From the NCBI GenBank assembly GCA_030435675.1, contig CM059621.1, forward strand, positions 12,710,001 through 12,774,000: a stretch of DNA of 64,000 nt, written 5' to 3'. The position numbers and the translations under genes are program-made. Source of the stretch: Steinernema hermaphroditum (taxonomy: Eukaryota > Nematoda > Chromadorea > Rhabditida > Steinernematidae). Positions 34,217 through 45,789 of the stretch are shown one piece after another (positions within the stretch are counted from its first letter, which is position 1; each line of letters starts with the position of its first letter). The notes beneath the pieces are model-generated. The model saw only the letters and a program-made list of their open reading frames with translations, had not been told where the DNA came from and searched no databases.

Positions 34217-34224
34217 TATATAAG
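34217..34224 (+). promoter_or_regulatory. TATA box without a known gene
   Basis: tatataag in a GC-neutral context, with TACGGTA palindromes 73 bp upstream (34144) and 50 bp downstream (34274). An ATG follows at 34241 but the frame is short and unassigned. Could drive a non-coding or small transcript. Confidence 0.4.
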
Positions 34225-37200
34225 GGGGCTAAGTGCCTCGAATGCGACATTCCGAGAGACAGAGCTCGGAGGGTACGGTAGTCATCTTCTTTTCAAAGTC
34301 GAATTCGTCATATCTTGGACTCTTTATTTTAGAGGTGTGCCACTCTGAGGTACTGTATTTAGCGATTATACTCATTCATGGCTTGTTTTTGTCTATCCAG
34401 GTCTTTGTCTATTCAGATTACTGTAGCCTATTTTCATCCTGTGAACGTTGCTAGGAATCGCTTTTAAATGAACCCCTTCTTTTAGTTGACCTTTTCACTT
34501 TTATTGCCTCTTAACCATCTCTTTTTCACGTCTATATCCACATGACTTTTTCGTCGACATTTCGAAAAGACGATGATACCCCTGTAGTCAACGATCCTAA
34601 AATTGTGACATAGCGACATTTACTTCCTTCCCCAGAAATTCTAAGTGATGCCCACGTACCTAAAGCAATTGCTAGTCGCAGCTGCATGGCCGATTCGGTT
34701 CCATCTGATCTGTGATCTACGGTGACGTAAGCGTTGCATACGCATTCCGACGAAGATCGACGTCTATCAGATCTGCATTCCAGGTGGTCACTCCAACATG
34801 ATCTCTGTGGACTCTGATCATGAGTGTAAGTGTTTGGACAACGTATTCTGATAGGACTGAGATCAGATGTGGTCGTTAGATGTGATAGTGACGCGTTGAT
34901 AATAAGTGCTCTGGACCGGAGACTACTTGCACTTTAAGAGATGCGGTGATTCTGGAGCATCTACTTCCTTGATCAGTGGTTCTTCGGTGAACTCTCACGG
35001 CACAGAACATAACTTCTTTCGGTTGCATATGCAATGAAAAAGTTCCAAAAAATAGTTTTAAAAAGTCTTTTGTGGGTTTTCGAGTCTTGAAAACACGATG
35101 GACCTTATAGGGGTAATTTCGGGATCGCCTAAAAGAGAAGCAGACCGACCTTGATTACTGTAGATCGGTTATCAACGAATTTCATGCTTGTCTATGCAGC
35201 CGATGGAAGTAATTTTGCCGCACACGCCATTGAGAAATAGATCGTAATCCTGAGAGATGAGACCTATTTTAAACAAATCTGCTTGCTGGTAATGTCTGCA
35301 GTCTGGTCCGGTCTGGCAGACAAACATCTGAATGGGGGGGAGTAATGTTTCATTCAAGATGCATTAGTCCACGATATAAATCATTCCCTTTATTGGTTGA
35401 GCTTTCAACACTGGTCCCGATAGATGACCCTTAACGTCGAGGTATACTACCGTATACTTCACCATCAGCATCAATTTCATCAAAGAAGGTCAATCCATCA
35501 TTGTTCCAAAGAAAAGAACATCTGGATCATAACTCCATTATCCTAAAGGTCACAGCAGGAAGTTGTGTTCGCTTTATTTAGCACTAATCCTAGAAGTGCA
35601 GAATTAACGGATCTAATCTCTATTTGTCTCGCTGCGCACGTCTAAACTCATTTAAGATTCCGACGGTGCAAACGTAGGTGGTCGGAGTTTTTGCAGGAGA
35701 CGGCCGGAAGATACTTTGATCGTTCGGGAGAACGCGTGACGTCTGCTGGGGGCGCACGTTTTTAGTCCAAAAGCACAAAGTACGTGATCGGGAGAGGAAT
35801 CGGGCGTTGCCGGGAGAAGTTCTCCAAATGGATCAAAAACCTTACTTGCTGTCAAGGGGTGAACTGCTGATGTTGGGCCATTAACACCAAGAGATATGAG
35901 CGACGGTAGTGACGCTGAGCATCCATGAAATGTGTTTTCTGGTCGTGTCATGCAGTTAGGAAGCATATTTGTCTTGTGTTATGCGATAATAAGTCGCGGA
36001 AGGCTATTTGCATATTGATAAGAAGCCTAGAGAACACTGGAGGTTATCCTCTATGGAAGCACATCTGTCTTATGGTATGTGATAGTAAGAGTTGAGCTGG
36101 TCAGTTCATTTATTGCGATAATCGAATTTCCACAAGAAGTAGTTTCTGTTGTACCAGATACTTCCGTCTTTTCCCTAAAAGAAGTCAGTGAAAAGACTTC
36201 AAGGGCGAGCTCAAGGAATCAAGGTAAACGAGATTTTTGATGACTCATCTGGGTCACTTTCCTAATCATAATAATCGTCGAAGATCTCGCTTTCTCATTT
36301 CTTCCTCTTGAGTTACTCTGTCTAATCAAATTTTGTATTCTATTGCTTTCAATGATCCCACTGCTTCTTCAGTTCACATTCGTCCATCCAATCAATCCTG
36401 TTACGAATAGCAAAATTCTCTCCTTTTTCACCGTTTCTGTCGACTAGAATTAATTTTCCGTCACCACCTGGTCAATTTCATTTAAAAATATCCTTAAGAT
36501 CTCGAACTAACCAAAAGAGCTTCTCGAAAGCGGGATTCGAATGCGCTGATGCAAGTGGCAATGGCTACAGTAACCGGTACAAACTTGAATCAAAGCGGAA
36601 CAGGAAGCTCTATAAAAATAAACTTCTTAGGAGGTGGTCATTTTTTAATGTCACTGACAGCACTCTCGGGATGATCGTCATTTGGGAGATGATGGAAGTA
36701 AGCTGTAAACGTGCTTTTCAATGCTTTTCACGACCAAAACTGACATCACGGGGCATTTTCCAGCAATTTGATCGAAATCCAGGTGAACTTTGCACCGTTT
36801 CATAAAGAAGAGACATTTCAAACCCCAATTGAAACATCGCGTCCGTTCAAAAATTAAGTGTACTGTGGACCGAAAATGATCTCTTACAAGAAGAACTAAT
36901 TCGGCCGTGAATCGACACGATCACCGATTAGTCCATATAAGGATGGATTATTTTTAGGTCAGTCTTTATATGACATAAAGGCTCTTTTCTTCCCGATTAA
37001 CCCCATGTCCTTTAATTGACTTCACTCATCAACCGTTGTTTCATTACGACCATAAAGTGTTCCATGGTCCTCTGACTGCATGTGGTCCACAGTCTTGGCT
37101 ATATTTAGTGTCCATCCACATATAACGATGTCCTATTTGTACTTCATCGATGCGTGAGTGACATCACATTTTAATTGCATTTGCGAGCTTCTAGGAAGGG

Positions 37201-40001
37201 CGTCTATCTTTGAATTTCGATTAAAAATGCAATTCAGACCCGTTTTATCCATGGAAAGTCGTCTATTTCGGTCTATGCTGTAATCGTTCACTTCCTCTGG
37301 TGACCTTCCTGACCAGACGGAGAAGATCAGACGAGCAAAAGCACCGAAACGACCGGTCAACTGGTTTCTTTCGTGTCTCCAAAGGTTTCAAAAGAAGCCT
37401 GTTCCTCGGACAAAAAACACTAAAAGAACTTTGCTGGAACATTTCCCAAATCAAATGTGATTAGAACCTTAAGTGTGCAAACCCAAAAAACCAAAAATCA
37501 GGTGCCTAAAATTCGCATCGGTTTTATGGCGTTTTTCAATGACAACGAGCGAAACGAAAAGATACATGACAATACCGATCTGGCGACGATAAGGACGATT
37601 TTGAGTAATCAGTAGTAGGACGATGACGCAAGCACGTCTCCAGTAACGATAACTGCGAGCACAAGAAGTAGCCAAGATTGTGACTTTTGGATATTTTCGA
37701 TTTAAAAACACGGATAAGGGCTAAGTGGTAATTGATTTCAAATATCGTTAGCGTCATACGAAGTACCGTAATACTGCAAACTACCGTATTTCAGGGAGTG
37801 AAACATTTATTGAAAGTTGTACCCGCTTATTTCCTTCTTTTTCGGTGGCTTTCCTTATGTTCACAGGTGTCTAGTAGACTGCAATGTTGTGAGACTTGGA
37901 GATGTCATTCTAGACAGTATGCGTGCATGTGGGCGGTCGTACTGATGACACCGACCACCCATCAGTGTCTCTCTGTCTACAAATGAGGCACAAAGCGACA
38001 GTGTCTCGAATGTCCCTCTTCTTTGTTTTGGCGTAAAGTGTGTAATTCCGCTTTCCGAGCACAGAACACCCACCGCGACCCTCGAGTTTCGCAACGCCGT
38101 TCCCTCATCGTCTTTCTATCAGGAACCACCGCCATTCCCATCATTTCCCTGCAACCCTCCAAACCACGCTCCTGCAAACTCTTCTGCAATCGCGTTTACC
38201 CACAATCAGCGCTTTCATTTCTTTTGTTTTCTGTTTTCTTTGCACGTGCTCGCTGCGTGCTCTTATCAGACGCAGAGCATCACCAGTCGGATATCAGGGA
38301 CAGTTCAGCCCGTTTCCAGCTGCGCCTACGGTGTAAAGCGGGCTCATAAATGCCGAAAACGAGCGTGGCGGCCACGCTGCACCGACTGGGTCATGCGTCG
38401 TTTCGACGAATCGCAGCCATCATGTGAGAAGGCCGGAAGTTCGCCTCGAAGTTGCGATGTCGGCATAGGAGATAATTGCCCGGCGGTGACGTTTGCTGAA
38501 GAAGCTTTTTTGAGCAGTCATAACATGTGTCAGGCCGTGAAAGGGACACGAAAATCAGCAAAATATTGAAATGAGTTTTTCGAAGGGGATAATCTCTCTA
38601 GAAAGATGGTAGGCCTCACGGGGTGTTGCGTGATCATGCAACGCCTGGAAAGCCCGAAAATCGCTTCGGACGTTCATAGAACGTTGCGTGCAAAATTTCA
38701 CGGGAGGCCTTCTGTTTAAGCGAACACTGGTTAATGAGATCCAAAGTCCCTTTATAATTTCCTCCCGTCTCTATCTTATTTTTTGCCATCTCTGTCCCCT
38801 TTTTTCAGACATTCTGGAATGATGAAAGGGTCGTGCACTTCCTTGAAAACAGCACACCTACCCGCTACAAAACATAGCCTTCAACAGTCCTTCTTTTGTC
38901 TGTCTCTCCCCCGTCCGTCTCGTCTCGATTATTCCTGTCTGCTTACCTACAAACCCACTTCGATGTCCCCCCCATGAGTCAGAGTGCTTTTGTTTTAAAA
39001 ATACCTCCTATAATTTTGTATCTCAAAATGGCTTCGTCACGTCACAAAACATAACCTCCTGACGTCTACGTCTGTAGTCCTCCCGCTAAACATAGTGAAA
39101 CCTTTTCGAGAATTCTCCTTTTGTAGCCGTCCCGCGCGCCACCAACAACAACAGATTTACCCTTTCTGCTCCGATCTGGCGTCACCTCTCCTTCATGTCT
39201 CCAAAACATCCACCTGTTTTCCTCAAGTACAGTTCTTCTTCTGACGTCACCGTCCTCGTTAGGCGCCATAACAGATTGGCTACAAAAATTCCGAGAAGAC
39301 GATCGATCACTCTGCCGCTTCCCGGTCGATCGATCACTGCGACGTCGACGGATCGAGCAAAAAAAAGTGGGCGAACGTCACCGAAACCCGTTCTGTGCTA
39401 TTTCCGGAATTTCCACCCTGTGAGGCCAATTGGAAGGATTTAATTAGTGGACTTGACCTTTCAGCCGCTTAGGACACCTTCTTCAGAATAGTTTTTAGCA
39501 GTTACGTATGCGCTTTTTCGATAGTTACGTCGAGGTTGGCTCGCTTCCCTTCTCTGGTTACGGTAGTCCGCGACCGAAGAACCCGTGGCTGCAGCCGTCA
39601 CGCGATCTTTTTCGCTGCAAAACTTCTTTCCTCCTCAAAAACCAAAAGAGCACAAAAGGTCCCTTTTTGCCCGTTCCGAAAGCTACAAATCGTGTCGGGA
39701 GCACACCGGACAGGAACTACAACGTAGCATTGTGCTAGGCACCAGATGGAACCGCTTCCGATCACCGGAACTCGCTTTTTTCTCTGTTTATGCGTCTATT
39801 TTTCGGCGATTAATCAGAGGTAAACAAAGCGACGATGTTGGTCTCATGACCCAACTTCTCTTGACCGACCCCTGCAGGCCCTAACCCCGGAAGCCGCCTT
39901 ATCTCAGATATCGCCAGAACCACCACATTTCGCGCTTTCCCGTAGTGGTGCCGACCACAGCTCTCCGTCTAAAGTTCGGGAAGATTACGGTAGCCGTGTG
40001 A

Positions 40002-40007
40002 TATAAA
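40002..40007 (+). promoter_or_regulatory. TATA-like element without a known gene
   Basis: tataaa preceded 10 bp upstream by a TACGGTA palindrome (39986-39992) and followed by a gataag site. No gene recognised downstream on +. Confidence 0.3.
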
Positions 40008-41296
40008 ATGCGATAAGCAGTGTGCAGGAGTGCGGTGTTTTATGATTTTCGAAAAAAGGCGACCAACACGTGTCAGGACCACACTTCAATCGAGTTAGGA
40101 GTAGGTGGCGGAGGACATGGAAAAGGTCGCTTTTTTGACCAAAGGCGGGTGGAGGACAAAAAATGACTTTTCCTTCGATCAGAGATTAAGAAGGCCGAGA
40201 TGGGATGAGTGTTATTCGTGTTTTGAACCGATCCGTTGCGTAAACAAGCAAAGCCGATGGTGGAGGGGATAAACGGGGATCTCTGTCTATCAAAGATTAT
40301 TAACCATCTTGTCCAAGTTGCAGCAAGTCAGCTTTCTAAAGCGGAAGAAAAAGTTTAATTGTACTCGTCTTCATTCACATTTTATGTTTCAGTTGTATTT
40401 CTTTTTTATACAGACATGAGACGGTCTGTGCGAAGAGAAAAAGATATGTATTCAGACACTGTCTGAGTCTGCTCCTCTATCAGACTTTGGAACATTCGAC
40501 CGATCTCAACTTCTAATGTCTGGAAATGGTCTCCACCAAAGGGACGAACAGACCCAGACAAGAAAATTATTGTGGGGATCGGTCTACCTCCACTTCTTTT
40601 TTGGCACACCTTGCACATGAAACACCAAGATCCGAAGAATTTCTTGCACAACAGTGTTTGTCTCTGGAGTCATGCGCCTTTGCAAAGCCTGAGAAACCAC
40701 CTCTCGGCGATTTTCGAACGCTTAGCTCCCAGATACCCAAACAAAAGAAAATGACTCATCCATCGCGCGTGAATACCATAATCTCCTTTCCGAGAAGCAA
40801 ACACCTTCCAAGTATGACTCAACAAGTGTGCCTACAGTAACCCCACTCTAATCCTTGTTAGTCCACAGGGCGTAAACCCCTAAAATAGGACCGAAACAAA
40901 TGAGTTTCGCCTTTTTCGATCGCTGGGCGTTCGCCGAAGTCTTTTTCCGGGAGTTCAACGATGTGATGACCTAGCCGGGTGGTCCTCCGCAGAGCGATTG
41001 CGTCAAACGACGAACGGTGTTTTCGATTTCTGCGAAAACCCGCGATTCACAGCAAAGTTCTCCGTGGCCGGAGAAAGTCCCCCGAAGGAGAGAAGAGCGC
41101 CCGAAGGCGTCCGGCGCCTCTTCGCCCCTTAATCAAAAGCAAACACGCCTAACGCGGTGTCCACTCTCCAGGTGCGATCCCATTCAAGAAGTACATTCTT
41201 CAGCGCTAATCGCACGTTTACCTACACCTTCGCCCACGCATTTCGCTCCCCGTCATCTTCCGATCACTGATCTCCGAAGGCATAGCGTGGAAAAAC

Positions 41297-41302
41297 TTTA
41301 TT
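41297..41302 (-). terminator. Poly(A) signal of fumarylacetoacetase
   Basis: tttatt on + (AATAAA on -) about 100 nt after the FAH stop codon. Confidence 0.6.
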
Positions 41303-41400
41303 TATAGGGCATACGGTGCAACCTGTAGGAATTATCACAAGTTCGGGGTGCATAACTGGCGAAGATCGTCCATTCAGCAGGAGTCAGGTGCTCTGCGGAG

Positions 41401-44400
41401 TCACTGGGCACGGGGCAGGGCGGGGAGCAACTTCCCGCGGCAATCGCCAAAGCCGATGCGGACGCCGTTTCCTTCGCAGTAGCCTAAAAGCAGAAACGGT
41501 GACTGTGTGTTTACTCAAACAGCGGCGCGACGACCATCACACGCCGGGGGCCGCCATGTGACTTCGGAAAAAGTTGGGAGTACTCACCGACGATGTTCAC
41601 TTCGTCATTGTCGGCGATGAACTTTCGCGTCTTATCTCCAACAGCTACGGTTTTCGTTCCTTTCCAGGAGAGTTCCAGCATGGAACCGTACTGTCCAGCC
41701 TCCTAAAAGCAGCAAAGTTTAAAAATAGCAACGAAATCATAGAAAACTTACAGGTCCAGAGACAGTACCAGATCCCATGAGATCTCCGGGACGCACGTTG
41801 CATCCGTTGACGGTGTGGTGCGCCAGCTGCTGCTTCAAAGTCCAGTAGAGCGTGTTGAAGTTGGTTCTGCTGACAACGTGGTCAGTGTTGTCGCCCTCGG
41901 CTGAAAGGATTGACTGTGACTACCGTAGTCCAACGACGCGCACTCACGCTTGATGGTGATGGCCAGGTTGATGTCGAGGGTGTAAGGATCGTCGTGCTTC
42001 AAGTAGGAGAGAGGAGCGGGATCCTGCTTAGGGTTCTCGACCATGAAAGGCGCCAAAGCGTCCATGGTGACGATCCAGGGGGAGATCGTGGTTCCGAAGC
42101 TCTTTCCGAGGAAGGGGCCCAGCGGCACGTATTCCCACTTCTGGATATCTCTGGCGGACCAGTCGTTCATGAGCACCATTCCGAAAATGTGCTCCTGCGC
42201 CTTCTCGATGGGGATGCTCTCTCCGAGCTTTGTGGCGGGTCCTCCGACAAAGAAGGCCATTTCCAGCTCGAAATCCATCGTCTTGCAGGGACCGTAGACG
42301 GGATCAACTCCCTCGTCTTTCAGCTGTCCCCACGGACGGTGGATCGGAGTTCCAGAAGGCACGATGCTGGATGCTCTTCCGTGGTATCCGACAGGCAACC
42401 AGGTCCTAAAAACTCCATCCAATTACCGTATGCGCCCAGCAGAACGTACCAGTTAGGCATGAGAGCGTTGTCGGCGCCGCGGAACATGATTCCGACATTG
42501 CGAGCGTGGTGGATCGATGAGTAGAAGTCCGTGTAGTCTCCGATGTCGGCGGGGAGGTGCATCTGGGCGTCTTTCTGGGCGACGAAGGCCTTCTGGCGCA
42601 GAGTGGCATCGTCACGAAGCACGGCTTCGTTCTTGCCAAGGATCTTCTGGAGGGTCTGGCGGGCTTCGGTCCAGTGGGGTCGGGTCAATCCCATAAACGC
42701 ATTGAGGGTGCTCTGAAACCAGTCAGATATAAAAATTGCTTTTCACACCTCCGTCGCCCAGTGACCTCGTAAATGACAATGGCGGCGCTTAAAATAACAC
42801 GGAGTGCAGAGATGCCCGCCTGCCGTTTATTCTAATCCTTGTTCTTGAGGTCACAATCCCGCGCTATTGTCTTCTACCTGCGATTTGTTTTCATCCGAAC
42901 CGTTCGCCGCACATAGCGGGCATTCTTCGCGCGGAAATGTAGGTCACGGCGGATTCCGCTAATACCTTATACTTTCTTCCTAATTTTGCTCATCTCCCGG
43001 AGGATTTGGTCCTAATCTCCCGGTCTTCTCGTGCGCGCTGTTTTCGTTTCTCGTTGATCTCTCACTTCTTGCGCAACATCGCGAAACTTCGCCACTGCGA
43101 TCTCTCCTCCCAGTGACAACGCCTACGTGCCACAATTTCGCAGTGATTTACTCAGGTGCTCAGCTCCACCTTATTCGGCGCTTTTTTTCGCTACCGCTTA
43201 GCCCAGCCTCCTTGCTTATGCGTAATCAAATCGGGCGGGCTGGCTACAATTCCCAGCCTGATATAAACGGCTATCGACACCGCAATCGGCCACTTCTATC
43301 AGCCTCGGCGCTCCGAGGGGCCACAACGGGGTTTGCTGCTGACATGCTCCTCCCCTCTCAGCTGTATTTGTTTGCACCATCCCTTATTTACCGCACCTCG
43401 AATCCAGCAGTCAGCACCCCGTTCCCAAAAACAATGCATCCCTTCTTATCTCTGCTTACCATAAGCATGCGTCATCCGCTGACAATTTCTCCATCACTGC
43501 TGGGCATGCTTACTCCCATAGAGTTACTTTGAAAGTGAAAAAAGACGCTTCCGCGACCTCGTTCACTCCCTAATCCCCACTAACTTCGTGTTTTCCCGGA
43601 ATCGTGTACTTTTCAACGTATATAACCCCAACCTCCTTCAGAATCGTCCACACAATGGCCTCCTTCAACACCATCCTCTCACTCAGCCTCGCGCTCCTCG
43701 CTACCGTACTCCTTCTGAGCAGCCAGCTCACACAAGCTCGTGAAGGTAGATACATTAGCTACTCACTTAAACACCCAACGGCCCGGTTCTTCCGGGAATT
43801 AACTAACCCTCCCTGAAGCAAAGTCTTAGAACCTGATTTCAGATATCCCATGCAGCAATGTTTGGAGCGAGGCGAAATGTCGGGAGCTCTCCCACAACGG
43901 CAACGACTTCCTCTGCCTCTCGAAGCTTGAACGCGGAAAGCACCTTCGTGCCGCCTGCAAGAAAACGTGCCACATGTGCGAGCCCTCAGAAGTGGACCTC
44001 GAGTTCCCCAACCACCCGTACAAACCCAGCGAGCAAAGTCCCTTTGATGAAGATTCCGTCACGTTCGAAAACTGAACGAACAGTGAAACATTCCCGGCAC
44101 TCATTCATACCACCATCTCATACCAGCTCGCAAATGTACAAATTGTCCCATAGAGATTACATATTTTGAATTCCTGACCTAAATTAACTATTGTAATAAT
44201 TATAATAACCGCCCAGTATTATTTATATCATAGTTCGAGGAAATAAACTCTAAACGAAAACGAAATTGAAAAATACGAACCAAAAATACGAAGCGTCTAT
44301 GTGCGAAAGGCGCATATATCAAACAACGCATAAATACTCGACTTAGAACTGAGATAGTCCCACATGCGCCACAAAAAAAAAGTTCTTTGTTGAACCGCTC

Positions 44401-45654
44401 AAATGGTCTCGTAGACATTTTACAGACATTAGGCTGTCTCGTTTTGCACGCTTTAACAGGTCATTTGTAGCGAGAACTCCTGATTGCCCGGTAGCAGACA
44501 GCAGACGAGACTGTCTACTTGACGTTGTCCGACCGGTTTCCCTTCCATCCTGATCCTCAAATGAAAAACGAAACACCACACTGTACTCTCGAATTACCGT
44601 ACCCCACAGATGTTCGCGTGCGTTCTCCACATTTTCTCCTACCGAGCCACACCTGAGTGAACTGTGAACCGTTCACACTTAAGTGCAAGAAGGTCTAAAC
44701 AAAAACATCCCACAAGAACGACCTTTACGCCATTTCGAACACAAAAATAATTAAATTGTTGTCTCTGCGCAGTTCTGACGTATGCCGCTTCCAATCTCCT
44801 TTCTCGGTCCATCTACCGTTCTCTTGGGGTGAAGGATTTGCCGTCAATTGTCGCTTCCACCCTTCGCCCCGAAACAATAACCTTCCAAATTATCAATAGC
44901 CACACTGAAACGCTACCGTACTACCTTGCTTACGCCACGTTCAGTCTATAATCTTTGTTTTGGCGAAAAGCACGCGTAACCATTGATTTGCTAACAAAGC
45001 GTGCGTAAATATCTATGCGATCGTACAGATAATTACGCCGTTTCCAAACAGCGCCCACCTATAGTGATGATCGGTGCTTTCTTTAGATGACTGACACGAC
45101 TGCGTCAGCATCTTGGCGGGGAAGATGGATCCATATCTCCAGCCTCTTGCCTTTAAAGAGAACAACACAAAACATTATTCCCTGTTTCGACACCTTGAAA
45201 GCGCTGCAAAAAGAGGAAATGACGCACTTATTCACGGTGATCCCTAGCGTTTGCCTACGTCGGCACAAGTGCAGCTGTGAATATTCAAGACGTCAGGTGC
45301 GTGCCGAAAATACTGACTAATCTCTTTTTGTACAAATGCTTCGCACTTCTAATTCGCGGGTCTAAAGATTGCGATCATGCGTCCTCGATGTGCCCCTTGT
45401 TTGACCAAGGCTCTCACCTCCTCGAAAACGTGCTGCTTGTCGCTGAGGAGAGGACCCGTGAAAAGATGCTTGACCACGGAGAGGTCGAGGATCTGATCTC
45501 CGATGGCGACTCCGATGCGCTTCTTGGGCTAAAGATGACTGATGCGTTTATGGCGCGGGATCAAGAAACTTACGTTGCAGGAAGTGGAGAAGACTCCGTA
45601 TGGGAGATTCTCGATGGGAAAGTCAGATCCACTGGGAACGTTGACGAACGACAT
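41401..45654 (-). CDS. fah-1: Fumarylacetoacetase
   Basis: Exons 45574-45654, 45418-45528, 42450-42712, 41948-42405, 41752-41900, 41588-41702, 41401-41483; 1,260 nt, 419 aa, exactly the human FAH length. It catalyses the last step of tyrosine degradation, splitting fumarylacetoacetate to fumarate and acetoacetate in the cytosol. Seen: [19 protein letters not shown] start, [16 protein letters not shown] (metal Asp and catalytic His), [26 protein letters not shown] (metal Glu pair), [11 protein letters not shown] (metal Asp), [11 protein letters not shown] (Lys), [12 protein letters not shown] (Glu), and [12 protein letters not shown] near the end. All active-site residues are present. Intron 2 is 2,705 bp and contains an ShKT gene on +. 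The start codon lies 2 nt after a tttcag acceptor and 136 bp after the NUDCD1 stop, so it is probably a downstream operon gene. Confidence 0.95.
43619..43625 (+). promoter_or_regulatory. TATA box of the nested ShKT gene
   Basis: tatataa 30 bp upstream of the start codon at 43655; between them cttcag could act as a trans-splice acceptor. Confidence 0.5.
43655..44075 (+). CDS. Secreted ShKT-domain protein, nested in FAH intron
   Basis: Two exons, 43655-43745 and 43843-44075; 324 nt, 107 aa. Exon 1 is a signal peptide (hydrophobic [16 protein letters not shown] then TQARE). Exon 2 begins with a ShKT domain of about 40 residues with six cysteines, opening [11 protein letters not shown] and closing ACKKTCHMC, followed by an acidic, Pro-rich tail. 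Such domains are very common in nematode secreted proteins, where most are not known toxins; some bind K+ channels. It lies wholly inside FAH intron 2 on the opposite strand with its own TATA box. Exact role unknown. Confidence 0.85.
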
Positions 45655-45656
45655 TT

Positions 45657-45756
45657 CTGAAACTGGGCTACTTAGGGCATCGCATGGGATGAAAGAGTAC
45701 AATACACGGAAATCCACGATACACAAGAGAAAAACGACAACGTAAACCAGTTTATT
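45657..45756 (-). promoter_or_regulatory. Operon-type intercistronic region, NUDCD1 to FAH
   Basis: The NUDCD1 poly(A) signal (tttatt on +, 45751-45756) is about 94 bp from the FAH tttcag acceptor (45657-45658). This spacing is characteristic of nematode operons with SL2-type trans-splicing of the downstream gene. Confidence 0.6.
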
Positions 45757-45789
45757 AACAGTAGCAGCATACCAAACACGGGAATCACC

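Larger units (their letters stand above)
32969..41296. other. Gene-free tract of about 8 kb
   Basis: Neither strand shows a convincing exon chain. The tract contains GC-rich patches (33.58-33.75 kb), a strong TATA box at 34.22 kb, a TATA-like element at 40.0 kb, and many TACSGTA palindromes. It could hold non-coding RNAs or distal control regions of flanking genes; I cannot define transcripts. Confidence 0.4.

Noticed and set aside
36535..36560. tRNA T-arm-like gcgggattcgaatgcgc
   Set aside because: The T stem has a mismatch and no D or anticodon arm is present upstream or on the other strand.
38023..38569. Two overlapping 108-codon + frames
   Set aside because: No recognisable domain, signal peptide or intron signals.
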